Positions 1 through 6,573 of a stretch of DNA of 6,860 nt are shown here, in pieces. A program made the translations under genes and the position numbers. The notes under the pieces were generated by a model. The model did not search any database and was not told the DNA's origin. It was given only the letters and a program-made list of their open reading frames with translations. The first letter of the stretch is position 1; each line of letters opens with the position of its first letter. Origin of the DNA: Porticoccaceae bacterium (GTDB lineage: Bacteria > Pseudomonadota > Gammaproteobacteria > Pseudomonadales > Porticoccaceae); assembly GCA_023255165.1 (NCBI GenBank), contig JALRJD010000147.1, forward strand, positions 1 through 6,860, read 5' to 3'.

Positions 1-2
1 AT

Positions 3-299
3 CAGGGTATCTCCTGTGAGGTGATTGATCTGCGTACCTTGTTGCCCTGGGATAGAGAGACGGTTGCCCATTCGGTAAGTAAAACCGGACGACTGTTAAT
101 CAGCCACGAGGCGCCGTTGACCGGCGGCTTTGCCGGCGAAATTGCGGCAACGATACAGCAGCTCTGCTTCCTCAATCTGGAAGCGCCCATTGCGCGTGTC
201 GCCGGGCTGGATACCCCGTTTCCGCTGGCCCATGAAAAACATTATCTGCCGGATAAGCTGAAAATTTTCGAAGCGATCAAGGCCACGATTAACTATTAA
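3..299 (+). CDS. bkdA2: Branched-chain 2-oxoacid dehydrogenase E1 component, beta subunit (C-terminal part)
   Basis: This is the last 98 codons of an open frame that enters from the left edge; a full E1-beta is usually about 325-350 residues, so only the C-terminal transketolase-like domain is visible. Recognisable stretches are GISCEVIDLRTLLPWD, KTGRLLISHEAPLTGGFA, CFLNLEAPIARVAG and the end ATINY. From memory these match the branched-chain E1-beta family closely, including the mitochondrial BCKDHB tail, and fit better than pyruvate dehydrogenase E1-beta. With E1-alpha, the protein performs thiamine-diphosphate-dependent decarboxylation of the 2-oxoacids of Val, Leu and Ile and passes the acyl group to the lipoyl arm of E2. 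The E2 gene follows after 60 bp on the same strand, so co-transcription is likely. E1-alpha is expected just outside the left edge. A GTG at position 21 lies inside the conserved region and is not the true start. Confidence 0.93.
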   Translation, partial: QGISCEVIDLRTLLPWDRETVAHSVSKTGRLLISHEAPLTGGFAGEIAATIQQLCFLNLEAPIARVAGLDTPFPLAHEKHYLPDKLKIFEAIKATINY

Positions 300-359
300 T
301 TGATCTGTTATCGAATCTATTGGTAACAAAAATCATTTTCTGCCCCTGAGGAGCGAAGA

Positions 360-1667
360 ATGTTAAAAGAATTTATCTTGCCGGATATTGGCGAAGGCAT
401 TGTCGAATGCGAGGTGATCGAGTGGAAGGTGCGCGAGGGCGATCTGATTGAGGAAGATCAGATTGTTGTGGATGTCAGCACCGATAAGGCGATCGTTGAA
501 ATTCCCTCGATGTATCACGGCCGTGTTAGCAAGCTGCATTACGCGGAAGGTGATATTGCCAAAGTGCACTCGCCACTGTTTGCCATTGAGATTGAGACGC
601 AAGAGAGATTGGACCCGGTAAGTCACGCAACGGCAACGCCGGCGGCGGAAGCAGGATTGCCTGAGGGCGGCGCAGCGGATACTCACGCGGATGCCAATGC
701 AGTCGCCAGTAGCAACACTGATATCAGTGCCAATGGAAAAGTGCTGACCACTCCCGCGGTGCGCAAAATGGCCCGCGAACATCAGCTGGATCTGACGGCG
801 ATTGCGGGTACCGGCAAACAGGGTCGCGTGTTAAAAGAAGATATTTTGAATTTTCTCGCTGTGGATCAAACCCCGGCCTCCGACTCTATTCAAATGGCCG
901 ATGCTAATCACACAGACCGAGAGCGCACAGAAGGAGATCACACAGAAGGAGATCGCACAGAAGGAGATCGCACAGAAGCGATTAAAGGCGTGCGCAAAAT
1001 AATGGCTGAGCGCATGACGGAATCGGTGGCGACCATTCCCCACTTTACCTTTGTTGACGAGTTGGATGTTACCGAGCTGGTGGCGTTGCGTCACGAGCTG
1101 AACAAGCTACATGGCAACGAAAGCCTGAAGATCACACTGATGCCTCTATTTATAAAAGCACTGTCGCTGGCATTAAAAGCGTTCCCGATTATCAACAGTC
1201 GCGCCAATGCAGACTTTACCGAGCTCACTTATCTGGCCAGCCACAATATCGGCATGGCGGTGGATGGCGCCAATGGCTTGCTGGTGCCCAATATCAAGGG
1301 GGTGCAGCAGCGTAGCATTCTCGATATTGCCACCCGGGTAAGCCAGTTAACCGAGGCCGCGCGCAGCGGCAAAATTGATCCCGCGGATCTGAAGGGCGGC
1401 ACCGTGACCATTTCCAATATCGGCGCCATCGGCGGCACCGTTGCCACGCCGATTATCAATAAACCGGAAGTGGCGATTGTGGCGCTGGGAAAAATCCAGC
1501 AGCTGCCACGGTTTGATGCCCAGGGCAATGTGGCGACGCGCAATATTATGACGATTAGCTGGTCCGGTGATCATCGGGTTATCGATGGCGGCACCATTGC
1601 GCGATTTAACAACTGCTGGAAGGGTTATCTTGAACAGCCGTCGACCATGCTGGCGGCAATGATCTAG
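360..1667 (+). CDS. bkdB: Branched-chain 2-oxoacid dehydrogenase E2, dihydrolipoamide acyltransferase
   Basis: A complete 435-residue E2. It accepts the branched acyl group from E1 on a lipoyl arm and transfers it to CoA, forming the core of the cytoplasmic complex. Domains in order: one lipoyl domain (about 3-78) with Lys43 in DVSTDKAIVEIPS as the lipoylation site; an Ala-rich linker; a peripheral subunit-binding domain (about 127-166, TTPAVRKMAREHQLDL then GTGKQGRVLKEDIL); a second linker with TEGD repeats (184-206); and the catalytic acetyltransferase domain (about 207-435) with active-site motif DHRVIDG (His405, Asp409). The stretch TISNIGAIGGTVATPIINKP is the branched-chain type. The ATG start is supported by a strong Shine-Dalgarno (GAGGAG, 348-353) six bases upstream. 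Most bacterial branched-chain E2 proteins also have a single lipoyl domain. Assignment to pyruvate or 2-oxoglutarate E2 is less likely given the E1-beta neighbour. No E3 gene follows. Confidence 0.95.
   Translation: MLKEFILPDIGEGIVECEVIEWKVREGDLIEEDQIVVDVSTDKAIVEIPSMYHGRVSKLHYAEGDIAKVHSPLFAIEIETQERLDPVSHATATPAAEAGLPEGGAADTHADANAVASSNTDISANGKVLTTPAVRKMAREHQLDLTAIAGTGKQGRVLKEDILNFLAVDQTPASDSIQMADANHTDRERTEGDHTEGDRTEGDRTEAIKGVRKIMAERMTESVATIPHFTFVDELDVTELVALRHELNKLHGNESLKITLMPLFIKALSLALKAFPIINSRANADFTELTYLASHNIGMAVDGANGLLVPNIKGVQQRSILDIATRVSQLTEAARSGKIDPADLKGGTVTISNIGAIGGTVATPIINKPEVAIVALGKIQQLPRFDAQGNVATRNIMTISWSGDHRVIDGGTIARFNNCWKGYLEQPSTMLAAMI
909..980 (+). repeat. In-frame 15-bp tandem repeat in the second E2 linker
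   Basis: A 15-bp unit (cgcacagaaggagat) occurs at 924-938, 939-953 (one or two base changes at its start) and 954-968, followed by a partial copy at 969-980 and preceded by a degenerate copy at 909-923. It encodes HTDRE, RTEGD, HTEGD, RTEGD, RTEA. It lies between the subunit-binding and catalytic domains, where E2 proteins normally carry a flexible Ala/Pro-rich linker. The unit length is a multiple of three, so loss or gain of a copy keeps the frame. It is a coding minisatellite and not a CRISPR array, because there are no spacers. Confidence 0.9.
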
Positions 1668-1677
1668 ACTAATCTGG

Positions 1678-1708
1678 TCGGTGCGGCACTTGAATTGCCA
1701 ATCACCGA
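1678..1708. other. Imperfect stem-loop between the E2 and kinase genes
   Basis: TCGGTG (1678-1683) can pair with CACCGA (1703-1708), and inside it GGCA (1685-1688) with TGCC (1696-1699), leaving a small asymmetric internal loop and a seven-base loop. It begins 10 bp after the E2 stop. The bases that follow are A-rich with no T tract, so it does not look like an intrinsic terminator for the upstream operon; it could stabilise the end of the mRNA or be chance. Confidence 0.3.
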
Positions 1709-1763
1709 TAACCAAAAAATCAAAAATCGTCAATTTAAAATTGCATATTTAAAAGCGGGGAGT

Positions 1764-1768
1764 GGGAG
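1764..1768 (+). promoter_or_regulatory. Ribosome binding site that favours the second GTG start of the kinase gene
   Basis: GGGAG at 1764-1768 sits five bases before the GTG at 1774. The alternative first GTG at 1762 has its G-rich stretch (1757-1761) directly abutting it, which is too close to serve as a Shine-Dalgarno. An in-frame stop at 1750-1752 rules out any start further upstream. Confidence 0.5.
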
Positions 1769-1773
1769 CGCGC

Positions 1774-3654
1774 GTGGGTCTGCACGAGAGCAAAAATCTA
1801 CAGCATTTTTATATCAATGAAGAGCAGTCGTTTTATCTGCTCAGTCATAGGGATGCACGCAAATTAAAAGACTGGTTGCGGCTCTGCGAGTCGCAGCTGG
1901 TGCGTCTTGGCTACAGTAATATCGAGTTGGTTGGCAATGGCGCCTACGGTTTTGTCTTTGCCGGCACCAGCGCCGCCAGCAGTGAGCCCTTTCCTGCGCA
2001 ATATGTTTTTAAATTTTCGCGCATCACCCTGCCGCAACATATCAAAGATCGCCTTGAAGACGAGGGCTTTATGCTCAGTCAGGTTGAGCACAAAGGCATT
2101 CCGCAATTTATTGCCTTTCAGCATGTTCGTGGCCAGTCGATTCTGATGATGTCGCGGGCTCCCGGTATTACGTTGCAGGAATATGCGCGCCAGCGAGGGC
2201 GTCTTGAGCCACGGCTGATTTTAAAGATTGCAGCGCAGATGGCGGATATTTTATTGCGTCTGCGCAACAATCCGGGCAGGTCGATTATTGTTCATGGCGA
2301 TATTAAACCCTCGAATATTATGTTTGACCCGGACAGCGAAACGATCCAGTTGATTGACTGGGGTGCTGCGGTTTTCGCCCAGTACGACGAGCGCGGTCAG
2401 CGCGCCGACGGTGTCGGGCTCGATGCGATGAATATTGAATTTCAGCAGACCAATGCCAAGCTCGGGGATATTTATTTTATCGGTGAAGAGCAGCTATCCG
2501 GCGCCTGTTCATCACCGCGCTTTGATGAGCAGGGGCTGGCCGGCACGCTCTACGCGTTGGCCTCTGGTCAGGGTAGCCGGTTTGGCAAAAATGTCATCAC
2601 GCCCGAGTCTCTGGATCTGCCGATTGAATTTGCCCGCACCTTGGCGGCGATGCTTGATGACGATAACCAAACCCGCCGCAGGGCAGGCGACTACTTTTTT
2701 ACCAATATGCGCTATATGAAGCATATCGTGACCCGCCCGCGATCCGCAGGCAAAGCCACTGCGGCGCCGGAACAGCCGTTAATTCCGGTGGCGATTGTCT
2801 CGTCTGATCAGCATCTTGAAACGGTGGTCTATAGCTCGCGCAAAGGGTTTTTATGCCAGGAGATCGGCGCCGAGGCCTTTATGGCGCAGACTCAATACAG
2901 CCAGCACCCACTGGCGGGCGATCTCGAAGCCTACGGCCAATACCGCAACTATCTCTCGGGAATGGGTGACACCGAAAAAGCCTTTGTAATCGCTGTCGGC
3001 CATCTGGGACGTTACCCGGTGGTCGGCGGTCTGGCCGTTAACTGGGATGATGGCGGTGTCTATATCGACTCCAGCCTCAATCTCTACGAGGCACAGTTGG
3101 CGCCGGCACTGACTACGGCGATTAATAATGTTGTCCATCTCGGCCGCGCGATCAGCAAAAAAGGAGTGTTTAAAAGCTGTATGTTTGATGCCCGCAAAAC
3201 CCTGCATATCAGCCGCGACCATATAGGCCAGCCCTTTATCGCCAAACCGGAACTGCGCATCCCCTTTGATATTAGTGAGGTGAGCCACACCGGCAGTGCC
3301 GGAGATCAGCGCGAGACGCGGCTGCATTCCTATTTTGAAGATGGCACCGACCCCGACGAGCGGTTGCAGTTGCCGGAGTCGATTATGAAACTGTTAGCCA
3401 GCCTGAACCAGATTCACCACACAGGGTGCATTATTTTTGAAGCGGTGGAGCAGGACCTGAAGATTCATAATTATCTGACTCTGCTGGATGGCGCAAAGCA
3501 GCAGGCGTTTCGCGATTGCCTCAATGAAATTCTTGCCGCGCTGGCGGATATCGACGGTTTGGGTGTTTCCGGGTTTATGAAATTGCCGTTTAAAAACACC
3601 AAATTTTTTACCCATCTTGAGCGGCAGCCACCGTTTCTCCGCCAGCTAAAATAG
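1774..3654 (+). CDS. Hanks-type serine/threonine protein kinase with unknown C-terminal region
   Basis: A 626-residue protein if started at GTG 1774 (630 from GTG 1762). After about 50 leading residues comes a protein kinase fold: glycine-rich loop GNGAYGFVF (54-62), ATP-anchoring Lys80 in VFKF, a candidate helix-C Glu97, catalytic loop HGDIKPSN (His174, Asp176, Lys178, Asn181) and the metal-binding motif as DWG (Asp195) in place of DFG. All core residues are present, so an active kinase is expected. Residues from about 330 to 626 match no domain I can name; they contain VAVNW-like and strand-rich segments (for example GGLAVNWDDGGVYIDSS) and end in LRQLK. No transmembrane helix or PASTA/FHA repeat is seen, so a soluble cytoplasmic protein is likely. 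It starts about 106 bp after the E2 gene on the same strand, with no clear terminator between. Substrate unknown; a role in controlling the dehydrogenase is only a guess from position. Confidence 0.85.
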   Translation: MGLHESKNLQHFYINEEQSFYLLSHRDARKLKDWLRLCESQLVRLGYSNIELVGNGAYGFVFAGTSAASSEPFPAQYVFKFSRITLPQHIKDRLEDEGFMLSQVEHKGIPQFIAFQHVRGQSILMMSRAPGITLQEYARQRGRLEPRLILKIAAQMADILLRLRNNPGRSIIVHGDIKPSNIMFDPDSETIQLIDWGAAVFAQYDERGQRADGVGLDAMNIEFQQTNAKLGDIYFIGEEQLSGACSSPRFDEQGLAGTLYALASGQGSRFGKNVITPESLDLPIEFARTLAAMLDDDNQTRRRAGDYFFTNMRYMKHIVTRPRSAGKATAAPEQPLIPVAIVSSDQHLETVVYSSRKGFLCQEIGAEAFMAQTQYSQHPLAGDLEAYGQYRNYLSGMGDTEKAFVIAVGHLGRYPVVGGLAVNWDDGGVYIDSSLNLYEAQLAPALTTAINNVVHLGRAISKKGVFKSCMFDARKTLHISRDHIGQPFIAKPELRIPFDISEVSHTGSAGDQRETRLHSYFEDGTDPDERLQLPESIMKLLASLNQIHHTGCIIFEAVEQDLKIHNYLTLLDGAKQQAFRDCLNEILAALADIDGLGVSGFMKLPFKNTKFFTHLERQPPFLRQLK

Positions 3655-3690
3655 CGCCTTATATATCGGCTTTAAAACAAAAAGGGCGAA

Positions 3691-3727
3691 GATAATTACC
3701 GCGGCTTTTGTTACTCTTGCGCAACAA
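3691..3727 (+). promoter_or_regulatory. Possible promoter/operator region upstream of gcdH
   Basis: The 98-bp gap between the kinase and gcdH holds GATAAT (3691-3696), a one-mismatch -10 hexamer without a good -35 partner. Downstream is the perfect palindrome TTGCGCAA (3717-3724), and TTGTT (3708-3712) is mirrored by AACAA (3723-3727). Such symmetry could bind a regulator, but no regulator gene is adjacent and the match is weak. Confidence 0.25.
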
Positions 3728-3755
3728 TTAAAACGCGATCGTTGGAGTTCCTGTG

Positions 3756-4940
3756 ATGGCTAATATTAAATCCTGGCAGCGCCTGAATTGGGAAGACCCT
3801 TTTCTTCTGGAACAGCAGTTATCCGATGAACAGCGAATGGTGCGCGATTCAACTCGTCAGTATGCACAGGAGCGTCTGCAGCCCAAGGTGCGTGACGCCT
3901 TTCAGCATGAAGTCAGCGATCCCGGAATCTTTCGTGAAATGGGCCAGATGGGTCTGCTCGGTTTAACTATTGAAGGGTATGGCTGCGCGGGAATGGATTA
4001 CATCAGCTACGGTCTGGTGGCGCGGGAGATCGAGCGCGTCGATTCCGGCTACCGCTCAATGATGAGCGTGCAGTCTTCACTGGTGATGTACCCGATCTAT
4101 GCCTATGGCGATGAAGCCCAGCGTGAAAAGTATCTGCCGAGGTTGGCCAGCGGTGAGTTTATTGGCTGCTTTGGTCTGACTGAACCGGACTATGGCTCCG
4201 ACCCTGGCGGCATGGTTACCCGTGCGCGCAGTGTCGAGGGAGGTTACTGCCTGAACGGCGCCAAAATGTGGATTTCCAACAGCCCGTTTGCCGATGTCTT
4301 TGTGGTCTGGGCCAAGACCGATAATGATGAGATTCGTGGTTTTATTCTTGAAAAGGGCATGGCCGGGCTCAGTGCGCCAAAAATTGAGGGCAAGTTGTCA
4401 TTGAGAACCTCGACCACCGGCCAGATCGTGATGGAGGATGTGTTTGTTGGCGGAGAGCAGTTGCTGCCCAATGTGAAAGGTTTAAAGGGGCCGTTTGGCT
4501 GCCTCAACAACGCTCGCTACGGCATTGCCTGGGGCGCGCTGGGTGCGGCGGAAGCCTGCTGGCACACCGCGCGAACCTACACCCTGGAGCGCAAACAGTT
4601 CGATCGACCGCTGGCGGCCAATCAGTTGATTCAGCTTAAGCTGGCCGATATGCAAACCGATATCAGTCTTGCGCTGCAGGGTTGCCTGCGTGCCGGGCAG
4701 TTGATGAATGAGAACAATATTGCCCCCGAGCTGATCTCGCTGATCAAGCGCAACTCCTGCGGCAAAGCGCTGGAAGTCGCTCGCAAAGCCCGGGATATGC
4801 TTGGTGGCAACGGAATTTCCAGTGAGTATCCGGTGATGCGCCATATGATGAATCTGGAAACCGTCAATACCTATGAGGGAACCCATGATATCCATGGCTT
4901 GACTCTGGGCCGGGCCCAGACCGGGATTGCTGCCTTCTGA
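3756..4940 (+). CDS. gcdH: Glutaryl-CoA dehydrogenase
   Basis: A 394-residue FAD-dependent acyl-CoA dehydrogenase that oxidises and decarboxylates glutaryl-CoA to crotonyl-CoA and CO2 in Lys, hydroxylysine and Trp catabolism, passing electrons to ETF in the cytoplasm. The sequence follows the GcdH family along its whole length: N-terminal WEDPFLLEQQLSDEQ, middle GCFGLTEPDYGSDPGGM, SKMW-like KMWISNSP, ARYGIAWGALGAAE, RKQFDRPLAANQLIQ and ending GRAQTGIAAF. Tyr373-Glu374 in NTYEGTHDIH holds the catalytic base. In EIERVDSGYRS, Glu93, Arg100 and Ser101 correspond to human Glu87, Arg94 and Ser95, which bind the glutaryl carboxylate; this set fits a decarboxylating enzyme. ATG 3756 is preferred because GGAG (3744-3747) lies eight bases upstream; a GTG at 3753 would add one residue. 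The LysR-type regulator and CoA-transferase genes often beside gcdH in Pseudomonas are absent here. Confidence 0.96.
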   Translation: MANIKSWQRLNWEDPFLLEQQLSDEQRMVRDSTRQYAQERLQPKVRDAFQHEVSDPGIFREMGQMGLLGLTIEGYGCAGMDYISYGLVAREIERVDSGYRSMMSVQSSLVMYPIYAYGDEAQREKYLPRLASGEFIGCFGLTEPDYGSDPGGMVTRARSVEGGYCLNGAKMWISNSPFADVFVVWAKTDNDEIRGFILEKGMAGLSAPKIEGKLSLRTSTTGQIVMEDVFVGGEQLLPNVKGLKGPFGCLNNARYGIAWGALGAAEACWHTARTYTLERKQFDRPLAANQLIQLKLADMQTDISLALQGCLRAGQLMNENNIAPELISLIKRNSCGKALEVARKARDMLGGNGISSEYPVMRHMMNLETVNTYEGTHDIHGLTLGRAQTGIAAF

Positions 4941-4967
4941 TTCGAGCGTCTAGAGCGGTATAAAAAA

Positions 4968-4973
4968 TATAAT
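4968..4973 (+). promoter_or_regulatory. Candidate -10 promoter element for the amidohydrolase gene
   Basis: A perfect TATAAT at 4968-4973 lies in an A/T-only stretch (4959-4983 approximately) within the 55 bp between gcdH and the amidohydrolase start. Initiation about seven bases downstream would leave a short leader containing the Shine-Dalgarno. No convincing -35 hexamer is seen 16-18 bp upstream, so this is a weak prediction; TATAATTATA here is also a palindrome that A/T richness alone could produce. Confidence 0.35.
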
Positions 4974-4995
4974 TATAAAAATTAGGGTGGATTCT

Positions 4996-6525
4996 ATGAG
5001 GGGAAAAAGAGCGTTACAGATCAGCAGAGTGGCACTGTTCCTGCAGCTGATTTTTGTCGCGGCATTTTTTATTGTCACACTGCTCAATAGCAGCTTGTTT
5101 GATAAGCCAGTCACCTATGATTTGGTGATTGCCAACGGTCGCGTTATTGACCCGGAAACCGCGCTCGATGCGCAGCGAAATATTGGCATCCGCGATGGCG
5201 CCATTGTCGAAATCTCTGAACAGCCGCTAACCGGCACTGCCGCCATTGATGCCACTGGCTTGGTGGTTGCGCCCGGGTTTATCGATATACACAGCCACAC
5301 GCCAACTCTGCTGGGTCAGCATTTCAACCTGCTCGATGGCATCACCACGCAGCTGGATCTGGAGGCTGGGTCTTTCCCAATCAGTTTCTACGGTGAACAT
5401 TTTCGCGATGGCGCGCAGATTAATTACGGCTCTTCAGTCGGCCACTTCGCGGTGCGGATCAAGGTACTCGAAGGTATCGACCAGCCCTATCTTTTTGCTG
5501 GCAAGCAGACCGTGGTGATGGGCAGTGCGGCGTGGATGCAACCTGCCACGGCGGAGCAAATCGAGCAGATGCGAGTGCTCATTAATCAGGGTATCGATCA
5601 GGGCGGTCTCGGTATTGGTGTGCTGCTGGACTATATGACCGCGGCGGTTTCCGATGCGGAACTGCGTATGTTGTTTGAGGTGGCAGCAGCGCGCGAGGTG
5701 CCGATCCATGTGCATGTGCGCCGTGGTTACACCGGCGATCCGGCGGGACTTGTCGAGGCAATTGAATTGGCCAAGTCAACCGGGGCTCCACTGTTTGTCT
5801 GCCATATCACCCACAACGCCATGGGTCGCATCGGCGACTGGCTGGCGATGATTGATCAAGCCAATCGCGAGGGCGCCAATATCACCACCGAGACGCTCTC
5901 ATATGCCGCGGGCGGTACCAGCATCGCTGCGGATGTGTTTCGACGTCGCGATTGGCAGGCGATTTTCGATATCAGTTATGAGGATGTGCAGTGGGTGGCT
6001 ACAGGGGAATGGTTGACCAAAGAGAGCTGGGAAAAATATGCCAAAGAAGAGCCTGCCGGTGCGGTCAACCATCATTATGTGAAAGAACCCTGGATGGAAA
6101 CGGCGCTGAAGTGGCCTCGGATGATGGTCTCGACCGATGCGATTCCCGCAGTTGATACACGCATTGCAACCAACCCCAATGTGGCGGGAACCTTTGCCCG
6201 GGTGCTTGGGCACTATGTGCGTGACCGGCAGCTGTTTGGTCTCAGTGAGGCGCTGGCAAAGATGAGCCTCTACCAGGCGCAGTGGATGGAGCAGGCTTCA
6301 CCGGTGTTTAAACGCAAAGGTCGGCTGCAGATCGGCGCCGATGCGGATATTGTGATTTTTGATGCCGCCACCGTCGCAGCCAATGCCGACTATGGCGACC
6401 CCTACCAACCATCAAGTGGCATTCAGCATGTGCTGGTGGCCGGACAGCATGTGGTGAAAGATGCGATTCGCATTGAAGGCATTAGCCCAGGTAAAAAGTT
6501 GTTGGGTGTCGTGCAGGATTTTTAA
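4996..6525 (+). CDS. Membrane-anchored metal-dependent amidohydrolase (D-aminoacylase / D-glutamate deacylase group)
   Basis: A 509-residue amidohydrolase. An N-terminal hydrophobic helix (about residues 12-31, VALFLQLIFVAAFFIVTLL) follows a basic start (MRGKR) and should act as an uncleaved anchor, putting the enzyme outside the cytoplasmic membrane; no lipobox Cys is seen. A small beta domain begins YDLVIANGRVIDPETAL, followed by the TIM barrel: PGFIDIHSH (His99, His101), LDLEAG (Glu123), IHVHVR (His238, His240), CHITH (His270, His273), STDA (Asp381), and the closing GRLQIGADADIVIFD. This ligand order is that of metal-dependent N-acyl-D-amino-acid deacylases; the Cys ligand of classical D-aminoacylase seems replaced by Glu123, as I recall for the D-glutamate deacylase-like branch. 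Expected reaction: hydrolysis of an amide of an amino acid or related compound; exact substrate unknown. ATG 4996 has GGTGG (4986-4990) five bases upstream; GTG 4987 would add three residues. Confidence 0.85.
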   Translation: MRGKRALQISRVALFLQLIFVAAFFIVTLLNSSLFDKPVTYDLVIANGRVIDPETALDAQRNIGIRDGAIVEISEQPLTGTAAIDATGLVVAPGFIDIHSHTPTLLGQHFNLLDGITTQLDLEAGSFPISFYGEHFRDGAQINYGSSVGHFAVRIKVLEGIDQPYLFAGKQTVVMGSAAWMQPATAEQIEQMRVLINQGIDQGGLGIGVLLDYMTAAVSDAELRMLFEVAAAREVPIHVHVRRGYTGDPAGLVEAIELAKSTGAPLFVCHITHNAMGRIGDWLAMIDQANREGANITTETLSYAAGGTSIAADVFRRRDWQAIFDISYEDVQWVATGEWLTKESWEKYAKEEPAGAVNHHYVKEPWMETALKWPRMMVSTDAIPAVDTRIATNPNVAGTFARVLGHYVRDRQLFGLSEALAKMSLYQAQWMEQASPVFKRKGRLQIGADADIVIFDAATVAANADYGDPYQPSSGIQHVLVAGQHVVKDAIRIEGISPGKKLLGVVQDF

Positions 6526-6573
6526 TAACGAGTGTTTGACTGTTGTGAATTGTTCGATGTTTTAGAATTGCTG

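Noticed and set aside
307..327. Attenuator or terminator hairpin between E1-beta and E2
   Set aside because: The GTTATC / GGTAAC stem is only six pairs with one G-U and a nine-base loop, with no T tract; the genes look co-transcribed.
363..782. A 139-codon open frame on the minus strand inside the E2 gene
   Set aside because: It is antisense to the lipoyl and subunit-binding domains, whose conservation explains the sequence; the translation resembles nothing.
909..980. Tandem repeat as a CRISPR array or regulatory iteron
   Set aside because: The units are 15 bp, directly adjacent with no spacers, and in frame within a linker of a conserved protein.
1678..1725. Intrinsic terminator after the E2 gene
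   Set aside because: A stem-loop is possible but is imperfect and is followed by A-rich sequence with no T tract on the coding strand.
2851..3327. A 158-codon open frame on the minus strand inside the kinase gene
   Set aside because: It lies wholly opposite a gene with clear kinase motifs and uniform coding character, has no recognisable domain, and is typical of antisense open frames in moderately GC-rich DNA.
3655..3688. Terminator hairpin after the kinase gene (CGCCTT with AAGGGCG)
   Set aside because: Pairing needs a bulge, the loop is over 20 bases, and no T tract follows.
3756..4940. Assignment as isovaleryl-CoA or other branched acyl-CoA dehydrogenase, as the bkd neighbours might suggest
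   Set aside because: The glutaryl-specific Glu-Arg-Ser set in EIERVDSGYRS and the C-terminal NTYEGTHDIH base position identify glutaryl-CoA dehydrogenase.
6526..6573. Bidirectional terminator between the convergent amidohydrolase and HepT genes
   Set aside because: Only a direct repeat of GAATTG and a four-base TGAC/GTCA match are seen; no stable GC-rich stem with T tract on either strand.
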